Assembly: GCA_015679245.1 (NCBI GenBank)
Contig: CP064953.1
Span: 930,001-994,000, forward strand
Length of the DNA: 64,000 bases
From: Actinomycetaceae bacterium zg-1166
GTDB taxonomy: Bacteria; Actinomycetota; Actinomycetes; Actinomycetales; Actinomycetaceae
Direction: 5' to 3'
The notes beneath the pieces were generated by a model that saw only the letters and a program-made list of their open reading frames with translations, had not been told where the DNA came from and ran no database searches. Position numbers and translations under genes: made by a program. This document shows positions 8,498-18,721 of this stretch, piece after piece (within the stretch, counting starts at the first letter, position 1; each line of letters opens with the position of its first letter).

Positions 8498-8572
8498 GGG
8501 CGATTAGCTCAGTGGTAGAGCGCTTCGTTCACACCGAAGAGGTCACTGGTTCGAACCCAGTATCGCCCACCA
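8498..8572 (+). tRNA. tRNA-Val (anticodon CAC), CCA encoded
   Basis: Acceptor arms GGGCGAT/ATCGCCC, D-arm AGCTCAGTGGTAGAGC, anticodon stem CTTCG/CGAAG around TTCACAC, and T-loop GGTTCGAACCC. The anticodon CAC reads GUG. Unlike the other tRNAs here, the 3' CCA (8570-8572) is encoded. It is divergent from the Gly-Cys-Val array. Confidence 0.95.
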
Positions 8573-8628
8573 TATGCCCGAAACAGTAGCGAAAACGCTG
8601 CCTACACCTCATCCTGTACGTCTCATTC

Positions 8629-9486
8629 TCATTCCGCCGCGACCCTCCGAGAAGTCCAGACAAGAGTCGAATACGGCAGAGCGATCTTGCACCCCGGCGT
8701 GAGACCAAGTTGCGAGTACAAGAACCACCGAAGATTTCTCTGCATCCGTTCCTTCCCATCGTCATCCTGGGTGAGATAGGACGAGCGCGTTGTCCCCAGT
8801 GCACACATCTCCTCAGGAGTCACAAGTTCATTCCACCGGAAACATTCGAGTTCCGCCGGTGTAAAGCACTCCCCCCACCCCGGGCCACTACCTTTATGGT
8901 GCACGTCTCCCGAACGCATGATCCTAGAGAGGCGATGTACCCAAGGTTCGCTTACCTCAAGTTGATTCCAGAGAGCACACACAACCCCGCCCGGCGCAAG
9001 GATACGAGCGACTTCCGCCGCCGCATCTTCTTCTCGAACCCAATGCCACGATTGAGCAAAGACCACGAAATCCATGCTCGCGTTAGGTAGGCCAGTCTCC
9101 TCAGCACTCGTCGAATGAACTCGTATTTTCCCCGATGCCCCTCGATACTCACGGCGGTGTAGCAGACGCTCAAGCTCATTTCGCATTGCCGACGAGGGTT
9201 CTACCGCCTCCACATCAAGGCCGTAGTCAGCAAGAAGGAAACTCATTTTTCCAGTTCCGGCACCAATATCAGCCACTCGAAGCGGCCTGTGCCCACTTCC
9301 CTCCCCTATATCATCTGCACTGCCCATGGTTGGAGAACACCCCGCATCCGTTGCCGGCAGAGAATCCGATTCATGCGCTTCGTGCCACACATTCAGAATC
9401 CGTTCCACCGCAGCAGCCGGATACGCTGGGCGCGCAGTCTCGTAAGCTGGAGCAGGAGTAGAAAAAGGATTAGGGATCTCACTCAC
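8629..9486 (-). CDS. Class I SAM-dependent methyltransferase
   Basis: The protein has 285 residues with a Rossmann methyltransferase fold. Motif I VADIGAGTGK is at 71-80, the acidic end of beta-2 (VEAVEP) is near 96, and motif FVVFAQSWHWV is near 146. This pattern belongs to the UbiE/Tam-like family of small-molecule methyltransferases. The substrate cannot be inferred. Between helix A and motif I there is a polar insertion (about residues 38-68) rich in Asp, Ser and Gly, which is longer than usual. It stands alone between the tRNA-Val gene and the divergent glgX. Confidence 0.85.
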   Translation of the reverse strand: MSEIPNPFSTPAPAYETARPAYPAAAVERILNVWHEAHESDSLPATDAGCSPTMGSADDIGEGSGHRPLRVADIGAGTGKMSFLLADYGLDVEAVEPSSAMRNELERLLHRREYRGASGKIRVHSTSAEETGLPNASMDFVVFAQSWHWVREEDAAAEVARILAPGGVVCALWNQLEVSEPWVHRLSRIMRSGDVHHKGSGPGWGECFTPAELECFRWNELVTPEEMCALGTTRSSYLTQDDDGKERMQRNLRWFLYSQLGLTPGCKIALPYSTLVWTSRRVAAE

Positions 9487-9711
9487 CTCTCCAACCTAGC
9501 CGATTCTCACACCTGCCTCGATACTGCCGCGAATGCGTGTGGGTCAAATGCGGATGCTCGTTGGTCGATTGCGGACGTGTTTCTTTCCGAGAAAGGAAAA
9601 ACCGGGGCGATCCCCGTATCCAGGGTCAGCATGTGATCGCGATAAAAGCCAGCGGATAATCTCACGCTCGCACTTGCGCCTATTCTCTGCCAAATCTGAG
9701 ATCCTTATACC

Positions 9712-11901
9712 ATGCAGATTTGGCCTGGCAATGCCTATCCTCTCGGTGCCACGTTCGACGGCACCGGAACGAACTTCGCTCTCTATTCCTCCATCGCCGA
9801 GCGCGTGGAACTCTGCCTCCTCGACGAGAATGGCACTGAAACCTCCATCCACCTCCATGAAGTCGATGGTTCTGTATGGCACTGCTACCTCCCCGGCATC
9901 CAACCCGGACAGCGCTATGGTTACCGCGTGTACGGCCCCTACGCGCCTGAACACGGCCTTCGCTGCGACCCCTCGAAGCTCCTCCTCGATCCGTACGCCA
10001 AAGCCATCGTCGGGCAGCTCAAAAATAACCAAGCCCTTTTCTCCTACGATTTCAACGACCCCACATGCCACATCGAAGTTGATTCTGCACCTCACACAAT
10101 GGTGGGCGTTGTTATCAACCCCTATTTCAATTGGGGGCACGATCGCCCACCCGCCCATGACTATTCCAACTCAATTATTTACGAAGCGCATGTGCGCGGT
10201 ATGACGATGCGCCACCCCGATATTCCAGCTGAACAACGCGGAACTTACCTCGGTCTAAGCCACCCTGTCATTATTGACTATCTGCGAAATATCGGCATCA
10301 CAGCAATTGAACTCATGCCCTGCCACCAATTCGTCAACGATACCTCCCTCCAAGCCAAAGGGCTCTCGAATTACTGGGGGTATAACACGATTGGTTTCTT
10401 TGCTCCACATAATGGCTATGCAAGCGATAAAAATTCGATCAACCAAGTGCACGAATTTAAGCAGATGGTCAAAGCCTTTCACGAAGCTGATATCGAAGTA
10501 ATTATGGACGTTGTCTATAACCACACCGCAGAAGGAAACCATCTCGGCCCCACCCTCTCTTTCAGAGGAATCGACAATCCCTCCTATTACCGCCTTGTGG
10601 AAAACTCCCCCGAGCATTATTTCGACACAACCGGCACAGGCAATTCCCTCAACATGCGCAGCCCCCACACCCTCCAACTCATCATGGATTCCCTGCGCTA
10701 TTGGATCACCGATATGCACGTCGATGGCTTCCGCTTCGATCTTGCCTCCACCCTCGCCCGCGAACTCCATGAGGTCGATAAACTCTCCTCCTTCTTCGAC
10801 ATTATCCAGCAAGATCCCGTGATCTCTCAGGTCAAGCTCATCGCCGAACCGTGGGACGTAGGAGAAGGAGGGTATAACGTCGGAGAATTTCCGCCACTGT
10901 GGTCCGAATGGAACGGAAAATACCGCGACACCGTCCGCGACTTCTGGCGAGGCGAACCGGCAATGCTCTCCGAATTTGCCTTCCGCCTCTCCGGCTCCTC
11001 AGATCTCTACGAAACTTCCGGGCGACGCCCCATGGCCTCAATCAACTTCGTCACTGCCCACGACGGCTTTACCATGCGCGATCTCGTCACATACAACGAG
11101 AAACACAACGAAGCCAACGGCGAAGGCGGAATGGACGGCGAATCGAACAACCGCTCGTGGAACTGTGGGATCGAAGGCCCAAGCGAAGATACCGCCATCC
11201 GTCAACTTCGCCAGCGCCAGATCCGTAACTTCCTCACCACACTACTTCTCTCCCAAGGCGTGCCAATGATCTCCCACGGCGACGAAATTGGCCGCACCCA
11301 GCAGGGGAACAACAATACGTACTGCCAGGACAACGAACTCTCGTGGATGGATTGGGAATCCACCCCCTTCGGGCGATCTCTCCTCCACTTCACAAGCAAA
11401 CTCGTCGCCTTTAGAAAAACCCACCCAATCTTCCGCCGCCGTCGCTTCCTCACAAGCGAATCCACACGTGGAGGAGGCACATCGATTGGTGAGATCGAAT
11501 GGCTGCGCCCCGATGCCACTCTTATGCAGGATTCGGATTGGCAAACAGGTTTTGCGCGTTCCCTCATGGTTTTCCTCAACGGCTTAGCAATCCAAGAAAC
11601 GGATATTCGAGGAAACCCCATCGTCGACGACGATATTCTCATCACCTTTAATGCCGGCCCTGAACCCGTCATATTCACAATCCCGCCCTCGCGCTACGCA
11701 CACGCCTGGCATGACGTTCTCGATACGGGATCACACGCTGATCCCGGGCATGAGTATCACCCCGGCGAATCCTTCCCACTGGAGGGAAACTCTGTGCGCG
11801 TCCTCATCCACTTCCGCCAGTACACTGATCCAGATATAGAACACGACGAAGATAGCTTCGTCGCTGATGTCCCTACCTTGCTCCATCCAAGCGTAAGCTG
11901 A
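9712..11901 (+). CDS. glgX: Glycogen debranching enzyme GlgX (isoamylase-type)
   Basis: The protein has 729 residues, a usual length for GlgX (GH13_11). It hydrolyses alpha-1,6 branches of phosphorylase-limit glycogen. An N-terminal CBM48/isoamylase domain starts at the family-typical MQIWPGNAYPLGA, so the ATG at 9712 is right. The GH13 barrel shows DVVYNH (266-271), the nucleophile Asp343 (DGFRFDLAS), the acid/base Glu379 (IAEPWD) and the transition-state stabiliser Asp451 (TAHDGF). No other glycogen gene is adjacent. A 14-bp tandem duplication (11932-11959) lies just downstream. Confidence 0.97.
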   Translation: MQIWPGNAYPLGATFDGTGTNFALYSSIAERVELCLLDENGTETSIHLHEVDGSVWHCYLPGIQPGQRYGYRVYGPYAPEHGLRCDPSKLLLDPYAKAIVGQLKNNQALFSYDFNDPTCHIEVDSAPHTMVGVVINPYFNWGHDRPPAHDYSNSIIYEAHVRGMTMRHPDIPAEQRGTYLGLSHPVIIDYLRNIGITAIELMPCHQFVNDTSLQAKGLSNYWGYNTIGFFAPHNGYASDKNSINQVHEFKQMVKAFHEADIEVIMDVVYNHTAEGNHLGPTLSFRGIDNPSYYRLVENSPEHYFDTTGTGNSLNMRSPHTLQLIMDSLRYWITDMHVDGFRFDLASTLARELHEVDKLSSFFDIIQQDPVISQVKLIAEPWDVGEGGYNVGEFPPLWSEWNGKYRDTVRDFWRGEPAMLSEFAFRLSGSSDLYETSGRRPMASINFVTAHDGFTMRDLVTYNEKHNEANGEGGMDGESNNRSWNCGIEGPSEDTAIRQLRQRQIRNFLTTLLLSQGVPMISHGDEIGRTQQGNNNTYCQDNELSWMDWESTPFGRSLLHFTSKLVAFRKTHPIFRRRRFLTSESTRGGGTSIGEIEWLRPDATLMQDSDWQTGFARSLMVFLNGLAIQETDIRGNPIVDDDILITFNAGPEPVIFTIPPSRYAHAWHDVLDTGSHADPGHEYHPGESFPLEGNSVRVLIHFRQYTDPDIEHDEDSFVADVPTLLHPSVS

Positions 11902-12018
11902 CTTAGCGCGCCATACACCACACTCCGACATGAACTACCTCTGCCGAACTACCTCTACCCAAGCGTGAACTAGGCGCGTCTCTCACCGCAACATGACCCT
12001 TCGAGTTAGGGTAAGTTC

Positions 12019-12579
12019 GTGACTCTTCTTTCCGCACCACCGGCATTCCTCGAAGCGATGGAATCTCTGAAAGGCCACTCGTTCCGCCCCGAAGTGCACG
12101 TCACCCAGATTCCTCCGCCCACACAGATCGCTCCTTACGCAGTCGCTCTACAAGCCGAGATCAACGAGTCACGCAGTCTCGACCCTGATTTTTACCGAGG
12201 CAATGCGCGCTTCGTACTCCTCCACGACCCCAAAGGGCAGCCAGCCTGGGACGGCACCTTCCGCATCGTCACATTTCTTAGCGCTCCACTGGAAGAAGAT
12301 ATGAGTGCCGATCCGCTCCTAGGAGAGGTAGCGTGGGCGTGGCTCGGTGAAGCTCTCCACGCGCACAACGCAGGCTACATGAACATGACTGGCACTGTAA
12401 CGCGCATATTTAACGAAACATTTTCCGGCTCCCACCTCGCATCTTCGCGCACCGAAATGGAAATGCGCGTCTCGTGGAGTCCACTCAACCCCGATCTCTC
12501 TGGACACCTCCAAGCCTGGGCATCCTTTGCCGCCACAGCCTGTGGCCTTGCCCCTGAAGGAGTGCGCACGCTGCGCTGA
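12019..12579 (+). CDS. DUF3000 family protein
   Basis: This 186-residue protein begins at a GTG codon. The sequence (SLKGHSFRPEVHVTQIPPPTQIAPYAVAL near the N-terminus) matches the actinobacterial DUF3000 family as I know it. Its function is unknown. It sits 4 bp upstream of the RNase D-like gene and near dxs, the same order as Rv2680-Rv2681-dxs1 in mycobacteria, so the two are probably one operon. No membrane segment or catalytic motif is obvious. It contains a WAWLGEAL motif and a conserved Trp-rich C-terminal half. Confidence 0.85.
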   Translation: MTLLSAPPAFLEAMESLKGHSFRPEVHVTQIPPPTQIAPYAVALQAEINESRSLDPDFYRGNARFVLLHDPKGQPAWDGTFRIVTFLSAPLEEDMSADPLLGEVAWAWLGEALHAHNAGYMNMTGTVTRIFNETFSGSHLASSRTEMEMRVSWSPLNPDLSGHLQAWASFAATACGLAPEGVRTLR

Positions 12580-12583
12580 TCCC

Positions 12584-13804
12584 ATGCAAGAATCTGTTGA
12601 TATCATCCGGCTCGACGAACCTCGTGAGGGTGTACCTGAGGTTATCAATAAGCAGATTGACGAGGCTGTGGCAGCCCTTGCCGCAGGCCATGGATCTTTC
12701 TCCGTCGATACGGAACGAGCAATGGGAATTCGATATTCCGATCGTGCTTACCTCGTCCAGATCCGCCGTGAAGGTGCCGGAACCTTCCTTATCGACCCCG
12801 TGGGAATCGAAGAACGCCTAGGTGGTCTCGCTGAGGTTCTTGCGCAAGACGAATGGATCCTCCACGCAGCCGACCAAGATCTCCCCTGCCTACGCCAGCT
12901 CGGCCTTGAGCCTCCCCGTATTTTTGACACAGAGCTCGCCGGACTTCTCCTAGGATTTCCACGTGTCTCACTTCAAGCAGAGATCGCTGAAGTGCTGGGC
13001 TTCGGCCTAGCCAAAGAGCACTCGCATTCGGATTGGTCAGCACGTCCCCTTTCTCGTCCCTTACGCGCCTACGCTGCTCTCGATGTGGAACTTCTCCTCG
13101 AACTGCGCGATGCCCTTACTCACATGTTGCGCACAGCCGGGCGCCTTTCCTGGCTAGAACAAGAGTGCGAAGAAGTGCGGCTACGTCCACCTCGCCCCAC
13201 CCCCACACAACCCTGGCGCAAAGCTGCACGCCAAGCTAATGTCACTGATCGTCGTTCCCTCGCCATGCTCGAAGGACTCTGGAATCGTCGCGACGAACTG
13301 GCACGCCAACGCGATATCGCTCCAGAAAAAGTCATCCCTGCTAAAGTTCTGGCCATCCTTGCCCTTCACAAGCCACGTTCGCGCCAGGATGTCCTCACCT
13401 CTCCCCTCTTCCAACGGCGTTCGCGCCGTCGCGATGCAGCTGAATACTGGGATGCTATCGCTCCCATATGGCACATCCCGATTCCGAAACTGCCGGTGCG
13501 CTATTTCGTAGAGAACCGAGATCCTTTCCCACCAATGCGACAGTGGGCACGCTCCCATCCCGAAGCTGAGGAACGCTGGAAGCTCGTGCGCGCTTGCGTA
13601 TTCTCCACAGCCGACGATCTTGGGATCCGCCAAGATATTCTGCTCAAACCTGCCCTCCAAAAGCTCCTCGCGTGGGAAGGCTGGGAAGGGCCAGTGTCAA
13701 TCTATGAGACACTCATTCGCATGGGAGCACGCCCCTGGCAAGTGGATCATGTAGGCGGGGCAATCGCTGAGGCAGTTCGAAAATCTCCACGGATCCGCAC
13801 GTAG
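12584..13804 (+). CDS. rnd: RNase D-family 3'-5' exonuclease with HRDC domain
   Basis: 406 residues from the ATG at 12584. A longer frame would overlap DUF3000, so the start right after its stop is preferred. The DEDDy exonuclease domain shows ExoI (DTE, residues 42-44), ExoII (HAADQD, about 94-99) and ExoIII (YAALD, 163-167), which bind two metal ions. A C-terminal HRDC-like helical region (about 220-300) and a further helical domain follow. The enzyme trims RNA 3' ends, for example tRNA precursors. It is the Rv2681 equivalent. It converges on dxs across the hairpin at 13849-13886. Confidence 0.92.
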   Translation: MQESVDIIRLDEPREGVPEVINKQIDEAVAALAAGHGSFSVDTERAMGIRYSDRAYLVQIRREGAGTFLIDPVGIEERLGGLAEVLAQDEWILHAADQDLPCLRQLGLEPPRIFDTELAGLLLGFPRVSLQAEIAEVLGFGLAKEHSHSDWSARPLSRPLRAYAALDVELLLELRDALTHMLRTAGRLSWLEQECEEVRLRPPRPTPTQPWRKAARQANVTDRRSLAMLEGLWNRRDELARQRDIAPEKVIPAKVLAILALHKPRSRQDVLTSPLFQRRSRRRDAAEYWDAIAPIWHIPIPKLPVRYFVENRDPFPPMRQWARSHPEAEERWKLVRACVFSTADDLGIRQDILLKPALQKLLAWEGWEGPVSIYETLIRMGARPWQVDHVGGAIAEAVRKSPRIRT

Positions 13805-13848
13805 AACGCTTCGTACCTCTCGTAGGCTGATCGGACGCTGGTTCGAGG

Positions 13849-13886
13849 CTGATCGGATCCGATTGGATCTGATTGGATCCGATCAG
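13849..13886. terminator. Bidirectional hairpin between rnd and dxs
   Basis: Perfect 12-bp arms CTGATCGGATCC and GGATCCGATCAG enclose a 14-nt loop. The flanks carry more copies of CTGATCGG- and GGCTGACTAC-type words. It lies between convergent genes. It has no U-run, so it may be a non-canonical terminator. Confidence 0.6.
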
Positions 13887-13971
13887 GGGTGTTGATCGGG
13901 GTGATGATTACGGCTGACTACAGCTAATCCAGGGCTGATTACGGCTGACTACGGCGAATTGGGGGCACCGA

Positions 13972-15861
13972 TTACAGCTGGGTGTCTAGGAGCCGCTGCG
14001 AAACCTCACATATTCCTTCAACACTCATCTTCGAACGTTCGAGAATATCCGCACGCGCAGCATGAGAGAAGAACATGCGGTCAAGACCCAGGCACTCCAC
14101 GCGAGTCGAAGCCCCTAACCGTGAGAGCGCAAGAAGAATCTCAGCCCCCACGCCTCCGTGCACAAGCCCATCCTCGATCACCACTACCGCAGGTGAATTG
14201 GCAAGAAGCTGTGCAAGATTCTCATTCACGGGAAGCACCCAGCGCGGATCGACAACCCGTACACCATATCCCTTCTCCCCCATGCGTGCGCCAGCCTCGC
14301 ACGCACAATGCGCCATCGGCCCTACAGAAACAATGGTGAGTACAGGTTTCTGTGAAGTTTCGACGAGAACATCGAAACCTTCTTCTTCACGCACCGCATC
14401 GAGTTGGGCAGGTAAAGGCCCTTTGGGATAACGCACAAGTGTAGGACCATCCGCAATGTTCACAGCCTGCGCGAAGAGTTCGCGCAGGCGCTGCCCGTCG
14501 CGAGGAGCCGCGGTGCGCAGTCCAGGGATCATCGCCGCCATTGCGAGATCCCACATGCCATTGTGAGAGGCACCATCATCTCCGGTAACTCCTGCCCGGT
14601 CGAGCATGAGCGTCACAGGAGCCTTATGCAAAGCCACGTCCATGAGGAGTTGATCGTACGCACGGTTGAGGAACGTGGCGTAGAGAGCAACCACGGGATG
14701 AAAGCCCTCATAGGCCAAGCCTGCCGCCATAGTAAGAGCGTGCTGCTCAGCAATCCCTACGTCACACACCCGCTCAGGGAAAGATTCGCTCATCGGCCCG
14801 AGGCCTACCGGGCGAAGCATTGCCGCTGTAATTCCCACGATATCCTCACGTTCGTGAGCGAGGCGATCGATTTCCTCGGCAAATACCGACGTCCACCCAA
14901 AGCGAGCAGGTTGAACAGGAAGGCCAGTCTCGGGATGAATTTTCCCAATAGCATGGAATCGATCCGTATCATCGGATTCCGCAGGTTTATAACCACGCCC
15001 CTTCTCTGTTACAGCATGTACCACCACCGGACCACCGTAGTCACGTGCAAGGCGAAGCGCATCTTCAAGTTCTCCCATATGGTGCCCATCCACAGGCCCC
15101 ACATATTTCAGACCCAGAGAATCAAAGATACCCGCATCGACGAAGATATCCTTCACCCCGCGCTTGAGAGAATGCAGAGCACCGTAAGCCATCTTTCCTG
15201 GTGTTCCTGCCTCAGAGAGAGCCTGCTTTGTCCTCTCCATAAAGTTCTCGTAAGAACGATTGACACGCAGAGAATCTAGACGCCGCACTGTCTCAAAGCG
15301 CCGAACCATCCCTCCCACAGTGGGGGCGTAGGAGCGCCCATTGTCATTGAGCACAATAACCAGAGGGCGGTGCTGCGCCTCAGCGATATTGTTGAGTGCC
15401 TCCCAGCTCATTCCCCCTGTCATGGCGCCATCGCCAATGATGGCCACTGGAAGACGGTGTGATCCAGCGAGTTCGCAGGCTCTAGCAATTCCATCAGCCC
15501 AGGAAAGAGCAGTAGAAGCATGAGAATTTTCGACAATATCGTGAGAGCTTTCACCCCGGCTTGGATAACCAGAGAGTCCACCTTCGCAGCGTAGGGAAGA
15601 AAAATCCTTTCTCCCCGTGAGGAGTTTGTGCACATAGGACTGATGCCCTGTGTCAAAAATAAGGGCATCACTGGGTGAACGAAAGACCCGGTGTAGGGCA
15701 ATAGTCAGTTCCACTACGCCGAGATTCGGGCCAAGATGACCACCGGTGCGTGAGACATTCTCAACGAGGAAACCGCGGATTTCTGCGGCAAGCTGGGTAA
15801 GCTGTACGGGAGTGAGATGACGGAGAGCCTCAGGTTCGTCGATCTGCTCAAGAATACCCAC
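13972..15861 (-). CDS. dxs: 1-deoxy-D-xylulose-5-phosphate synthase
   Basis: Condenses pyruvate and glyceraldehyde-3-phosphate to DXP, the first step of the MEP isoprenoid pathway, and feeds thiamine and pyridoxal synthesis. About 629 residues from the GTG at 15861, which starts the family-typical GILEQIDEP and has the RBS AAAGGA. An in-frame upstream codon would add seven residues. The thiamine-diphosphate motif GDGAMTGGMSWEALNN is at about 143-158. The transketolase pyrimidine domain carries VGIAEQHALTMAAGLA, and a C-terminal transketolase domain ends the protein. The polyprenyl synthase at 48346 would use the downstream products. Confidence 0.97.
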   Translation of the reverse strand: MGILEQIDEPEALRHLTPVQLTQLAAEIRGFLVENVSRTGGHLGPNLGVVELTIALHRVFRSPSDALIFDTGHQSYVHKLLTGRKDFSSLRCEGGLSGYPSRGESSHDIVENSHASTALSWADGIARACELAGSHRLPVAIIGDGAMTGGMSWEALNNIAEAQHRPLVIVLNDNGRSYAPTVGGMVRRFETVRRLDSLRVNRSYENFMERTKQALSEAGTPGKMAYGALHSLKRGVKDIFVDAGIFDSLGLKYVGPVDGHHMGELEDALRLARDYGGPVVVHAVTEKGRGYKPAESDDTDRFHAIGKIHPETGLPVQPARFGWTSVFAEEIDRLAHEREDIVGITAAMLRPVGLGPMSESFPERVCDVGIAEQHALTMAAGLAYEGFHPVVALYATFLNRAYDQLLMDVALHKAPVTLMLDRAGVTGDDGASHNGMWDLAMAAMIPGLRTAAPRDGQRLRELFAQAVNIADGPTLVRYPKGPLPAQLDAVREEEGFDVLVETSQKPVLTIVSVGPMAHCACEAGARMGEKGYGVRVVDPRWVLPVNENLAQLLANSPAVVVIEDGLVHGGVGAEILLALSRLGASTRVECLGLDRMFFSHAARADILERSKMSVEGICEVSQRLLDTQL

Positions 15862-15987
15862 GTTCGTCCTTTCTCTCCTCACGCCTCTGGCATTCCGCTC
15901 CGCTCAGATAGCCGGGTTGCTGGCGTTATCAACCTCGGAAAACGGCACGCCTCCTTGCTCAGGTAGCCGGGTGAGAGTTCAAGGATA

Positions 15988-16020
15988 ACGCAGGAAGAGC
16001 CTTGAAAGCCCTTCCTGCGT
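15988..16020 (-). terminator. Terminator after acnA
   Basis: Perfect 10-bp arms ACGCAGGAAG (15988-15997) and CTTCCTGCGT (16011-16020) lie 22 bp past the acnA stop codon on the minus strand. Confidence 0.75.
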
Positions 16021-16042
16021 GTAGATTTCCCTCACGTATCTC

Positions 16043-18691
16043 TTAGATGAGCTGGCGAAGCACGTACTGGAGGATCCCTCCATGACGGAAGTAATCGGCC
16101 TCCCCAGGCGTATCGATTCGCACTCGTGCGTCGAAAGTGATCTCGCGGCCATCCTCAGCCTTTGCACTCACCTTCACCGTTGAGGGCGTGGAGCCTGTAT
16201 TGAGCTGTGTTATACCACTAATGGAGATGACCTCCTCGCCGCTGAGACCCAGAGAATCAGCACTCTGCCCTTCGGGGAATTGAAGGGGAAGTACGCCCAT
16301 CCCAATGAGATTGGAACGATGAATACGCTCAAAAGATTCGGCAATAACGGCTCTGACTCCTAGAAGCGAGGTACCCTTGGCTGCCCAATCGCGCGAGGAA
16401 CCCGAACCATATTCCTTACCTCCTAGGACAACGAGTGGGATCCCAGCCTCACGGTAGGCCACTGAAGCATCGAAGATTGCTTCAGTTTGCCCTGTGAGGA
16501 AGTTCTTCGTGTACCCTCCTTCGATCCCATCGAGGAGTTGATTGCGCAGGCGAATATTTGCGAAGGTGCCGCGCATCATCACTTCGTGGTTTCCTCGCCG
16601 TGAACCATAGGAGTTGAAATCCTTGCGTTCAACGCCGTGTTCAGCGAGGTAACGCCCAGCCGGTGAATCTGGCTTAATAGCACCTGCGGGAGAAATATGA
16701 TCGGTGGTCACCGAATCCCCGAGCTTTGCCAATACGCGCGCACCGGCGATGTCACTTACCGGAGTAAGTTCACGTGAAAGCCCCTCAAAGAAGGGCGCCT
16801 TACGAATATAGGTGGAATCCTCGTCCCAGATGAAACGATCACCTTCAGGTGTGGGAAGCGAGGCCCATCGTTCGTCACCTTCAAAAACGCTGGCGTAGGT
16901 GCGCTGGAACATCTCGCGGTCAATGCAGGTATCAATCGTCTCCTGAACCTCCCTCGAATCAGGCCAGATGTCCCGCAAGTAAACAGCGCCATTCTCATCC
17001 TCACCCAGAGGATCATTCTCGAAGTCGAAATCCATCGTTCCTGCCAAGGCGTAGGCGATGACAAGGGGTGGAGAGGCAAGATAGTTCATCTTGACATCGG
17101 GGTTGATACGCCCTTCGAAGTTGCGGTTACCTGAAAGCACCGAGACAACAGCAAGATCATTCTCATTGACTGCTGCCGAAACTTCAGGAGGAAGCGGACC
17201 AGAGTTGCCAATACACGTGGCACAGCCGTAACCGACGAGGTTGAAGCCTAGAGCTTCAAGAGCAGGCCAGAGCCCAGCCTTATCGTAATAGTCGGTGACG
17301 ACCTTAGAACCTGGTGCTAAAGATGTCTTTACCCACGGTTTCGCGGTGAGACCACGGGCGGCAGCATTGCGGGCAAGGAGCCCAGCGGCAAGCATAACCG
17401 AGGGATTTGAGGTATTCGTACACGAGGTGATCGAAGCAATCACCACATCTCCATTGCGAAGGCGGGTTTCTTTGCCGCTCATGAAGAGGGACACCTCCTC
17501 TACCGGGCTTTGAGCGAGGTAGGAAGGAAGAGTACGGGCAAAGGATTCTTTCGCCTCGGAGAGCACAATGCGATCCTGGGGGCGCTTAGGGCCGGCGATT
17601 GAGGGAACCACCGTAGAGAGATCAAGTTCGAGATATTCGGAGTAGACAGGCTCGCGGCTTGGATCGTGCCAAAGTCCCTGTTCCTTGCAATAGGCTTCGA
17701 CGAGTGCGATTTGCTCCTCAGGTCGCCCTGTCAAACGCAGATAGTCTAGGGTGATCTCGTCAATCGGGAAGATCGCTGCCGTGGAGCCAAACTCAGGCGA
17801 CATATTGCCGATTGTGGCGCGATTAGCCAGTGGTACGTGCCCCACACCTTCACCGTAGAATTCGACGAATTTTCCAACAACGCCATGCTGGCGCAACATA
17901 TTCGTAATAGTGAGGACGACATCGGTAGCAGTTGCCCCGGCTGGAATTTCACCGGTGAGCTTGAAACCAACAACTCGTGGGATGAGCATAGATACGGGCT
18001 GACCCAGCATTGCGGCCTCAGCTTCGATACCGCCCACTCCCCATCCAAGTACGCCCAGGCCATTGACCATCGTCGTATGGGAATCGGTACCTACACAGGT
18101 ATCGGGGTAAGCCACGCCATCGCGAACCATTGTTACGCGGGAAAGATGCTCAATATTGACCTGGTGGACGATACCTGTGCCGGGGGGAACTACCTTGAAA
18201 TTCTTGAAAGCGCCCTGCCCCCATCGCAGGAACTGATAGCGCTCCCCGTTGCGCTCATACTCAAGATCCATATTGCGTTCGAGGGCATCATTGCGGCCAA
18301 AGACGTCAATCTGGACGGAGTGATCGATAACCATCTCAGCAGGATTGAGTGGGTTGATAAGGTGGGGATCTCCCCCCAAGCTCGCCACAGCCTCGCGCAT
18401 CGTTGCCAGATCCACAACACAGGGAACACCTGTGAAGTCTTGCATGACAACGCGCGCCGGAGTGAACTGAATCTCGTGGCTAGGTTCATCCGTAGGCTCC
18501 CAGGAGGCGAGGGCACGGATCTGATCGGCGGTGACATTGGCACCGTCTTCGGTGCGCAGAAGGTTCTCCGCCAGAATCTTGAGGGAGTAGGGCAAGCGTG
18601 TAAGGCTCGGCACGGCATCGAGGCGGAAGATCGTGACCGTCTCCTCGCCCACGGCGAGGCTTGCGCGTGCTCCGAAGCTATCCAGACTCAT
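16043..18691 (-). CDS. acnA: Aconitate hydratase (aconitase A)
   Basis: Interconverts citrate and isocitrate in the TCA cycle. 882 residues, the usual AcnA/IRP1-type length. The [4Fe-4S] ligands are Cys424 (SCTNTSNPS), Cys490 and Cys493 ([14 protein letters not shown]). The substrate-binding [21 protein letters not shown] region is at 201-221. The swivel domain carries [16 protein letters not shown] and [16 protein letters not shown] perfect 18-bp palindrome 31 bp upstream of the ATG is a likely operator. No AcnR-like TetR gene is adjacent, unlike in corynebacteria and mycobacteria. A terminator follows the gene, so it is probably monocistronic. Confidence 0.97.
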   Translation of the reverse strand: MSLDSFGARASLAVGEETVTIFRLDAVPSLTRLPYSLKILAENLLRTEDGANVTADQIRALASWEPTDEPSHEIQFTPARVVMQDFTGVPCVVDLATMREAVASLGGDPHLINPLNPAEMVIDHSVQIDVFGRNDALERNMDLEYERNGERYQFLRWGQGAFKNFKVVPPGTGIVHQVNIEHLSRVTMVRDGVAYPDTCVGTDSHTTMVNGLGVLGWGVGGIEAEAAMLGQPVSMLIPRVVGFKLTGEIPAGATATDVVLTITNMLRQHGVVGKFVEFYGEGVGHVPLANRATIGNMSPEFGSTAAIFPIDEITLDYLRLTGRPEEQIALVEAYCKEQGLWHDPSREPVYSEYLELDLSTVVPSIAGPKRPQDRIVLSEAKESFARTLPSYLAQSPVEEVSLFMSGKETRLRNGDVVIASITSCTNTSNPSVMLAAGLLARNAAARGLTAKPWVKTSLAPGSKVVTDYYDKAGLWPALEALGFNLVGYGCATCIGNSGPLPPEVSAAVNENDLAVVSVLSGNRNFEGRINPDVKMNYLASPPLVIAYALAGTMDFDFENDPLGEDENGAVYLRDIWPDSREVQETIDTCIDREMFQRTYASVFEGDERWASLPTPEGDRFIWDEDSTYIRKAPFFEGLSRELTPVSDIAGARVLAKLGDSVTTDHISPAGAIKPDSPAGRYLAEHGVERKDFNSYGSRRGNHEVMMRGTFANIRLRNQLLDGIEGGYTKNFLTGQTEAIFDASVAYREAGIPLVVLGGKEYGSGSSRDWAAKGTSLLGVRAVIAESFERIHRSNLIGMGVLPLQFPEGQSADSLGLSGEEVISISGITQLNTGSTPSTVKVSAKAEDGREITFDARVRIDTPGEADYFRHGGILQYVLRQLI

Positions 18692-18721
18692 GGCTCCTCA
18701 TTTCGTCTTTCGTCGAAAAAG

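Noticed and set aside
9533-10204. Long frames on both strands at the glgX 5' end
   Set aside because: They are shadows of glgX, whose own frame carries all catalytic motifs; the same applies to the long opposite-strand frames over acnA, pheT, gap and uvrC.
12527-12583. Upstream extension of the RNase D gene
   Set aside because: It would overlap DUF3000 by about 50 bp and has no family support; the ATG at 12584 right after the DUF3000 stop is preferred.
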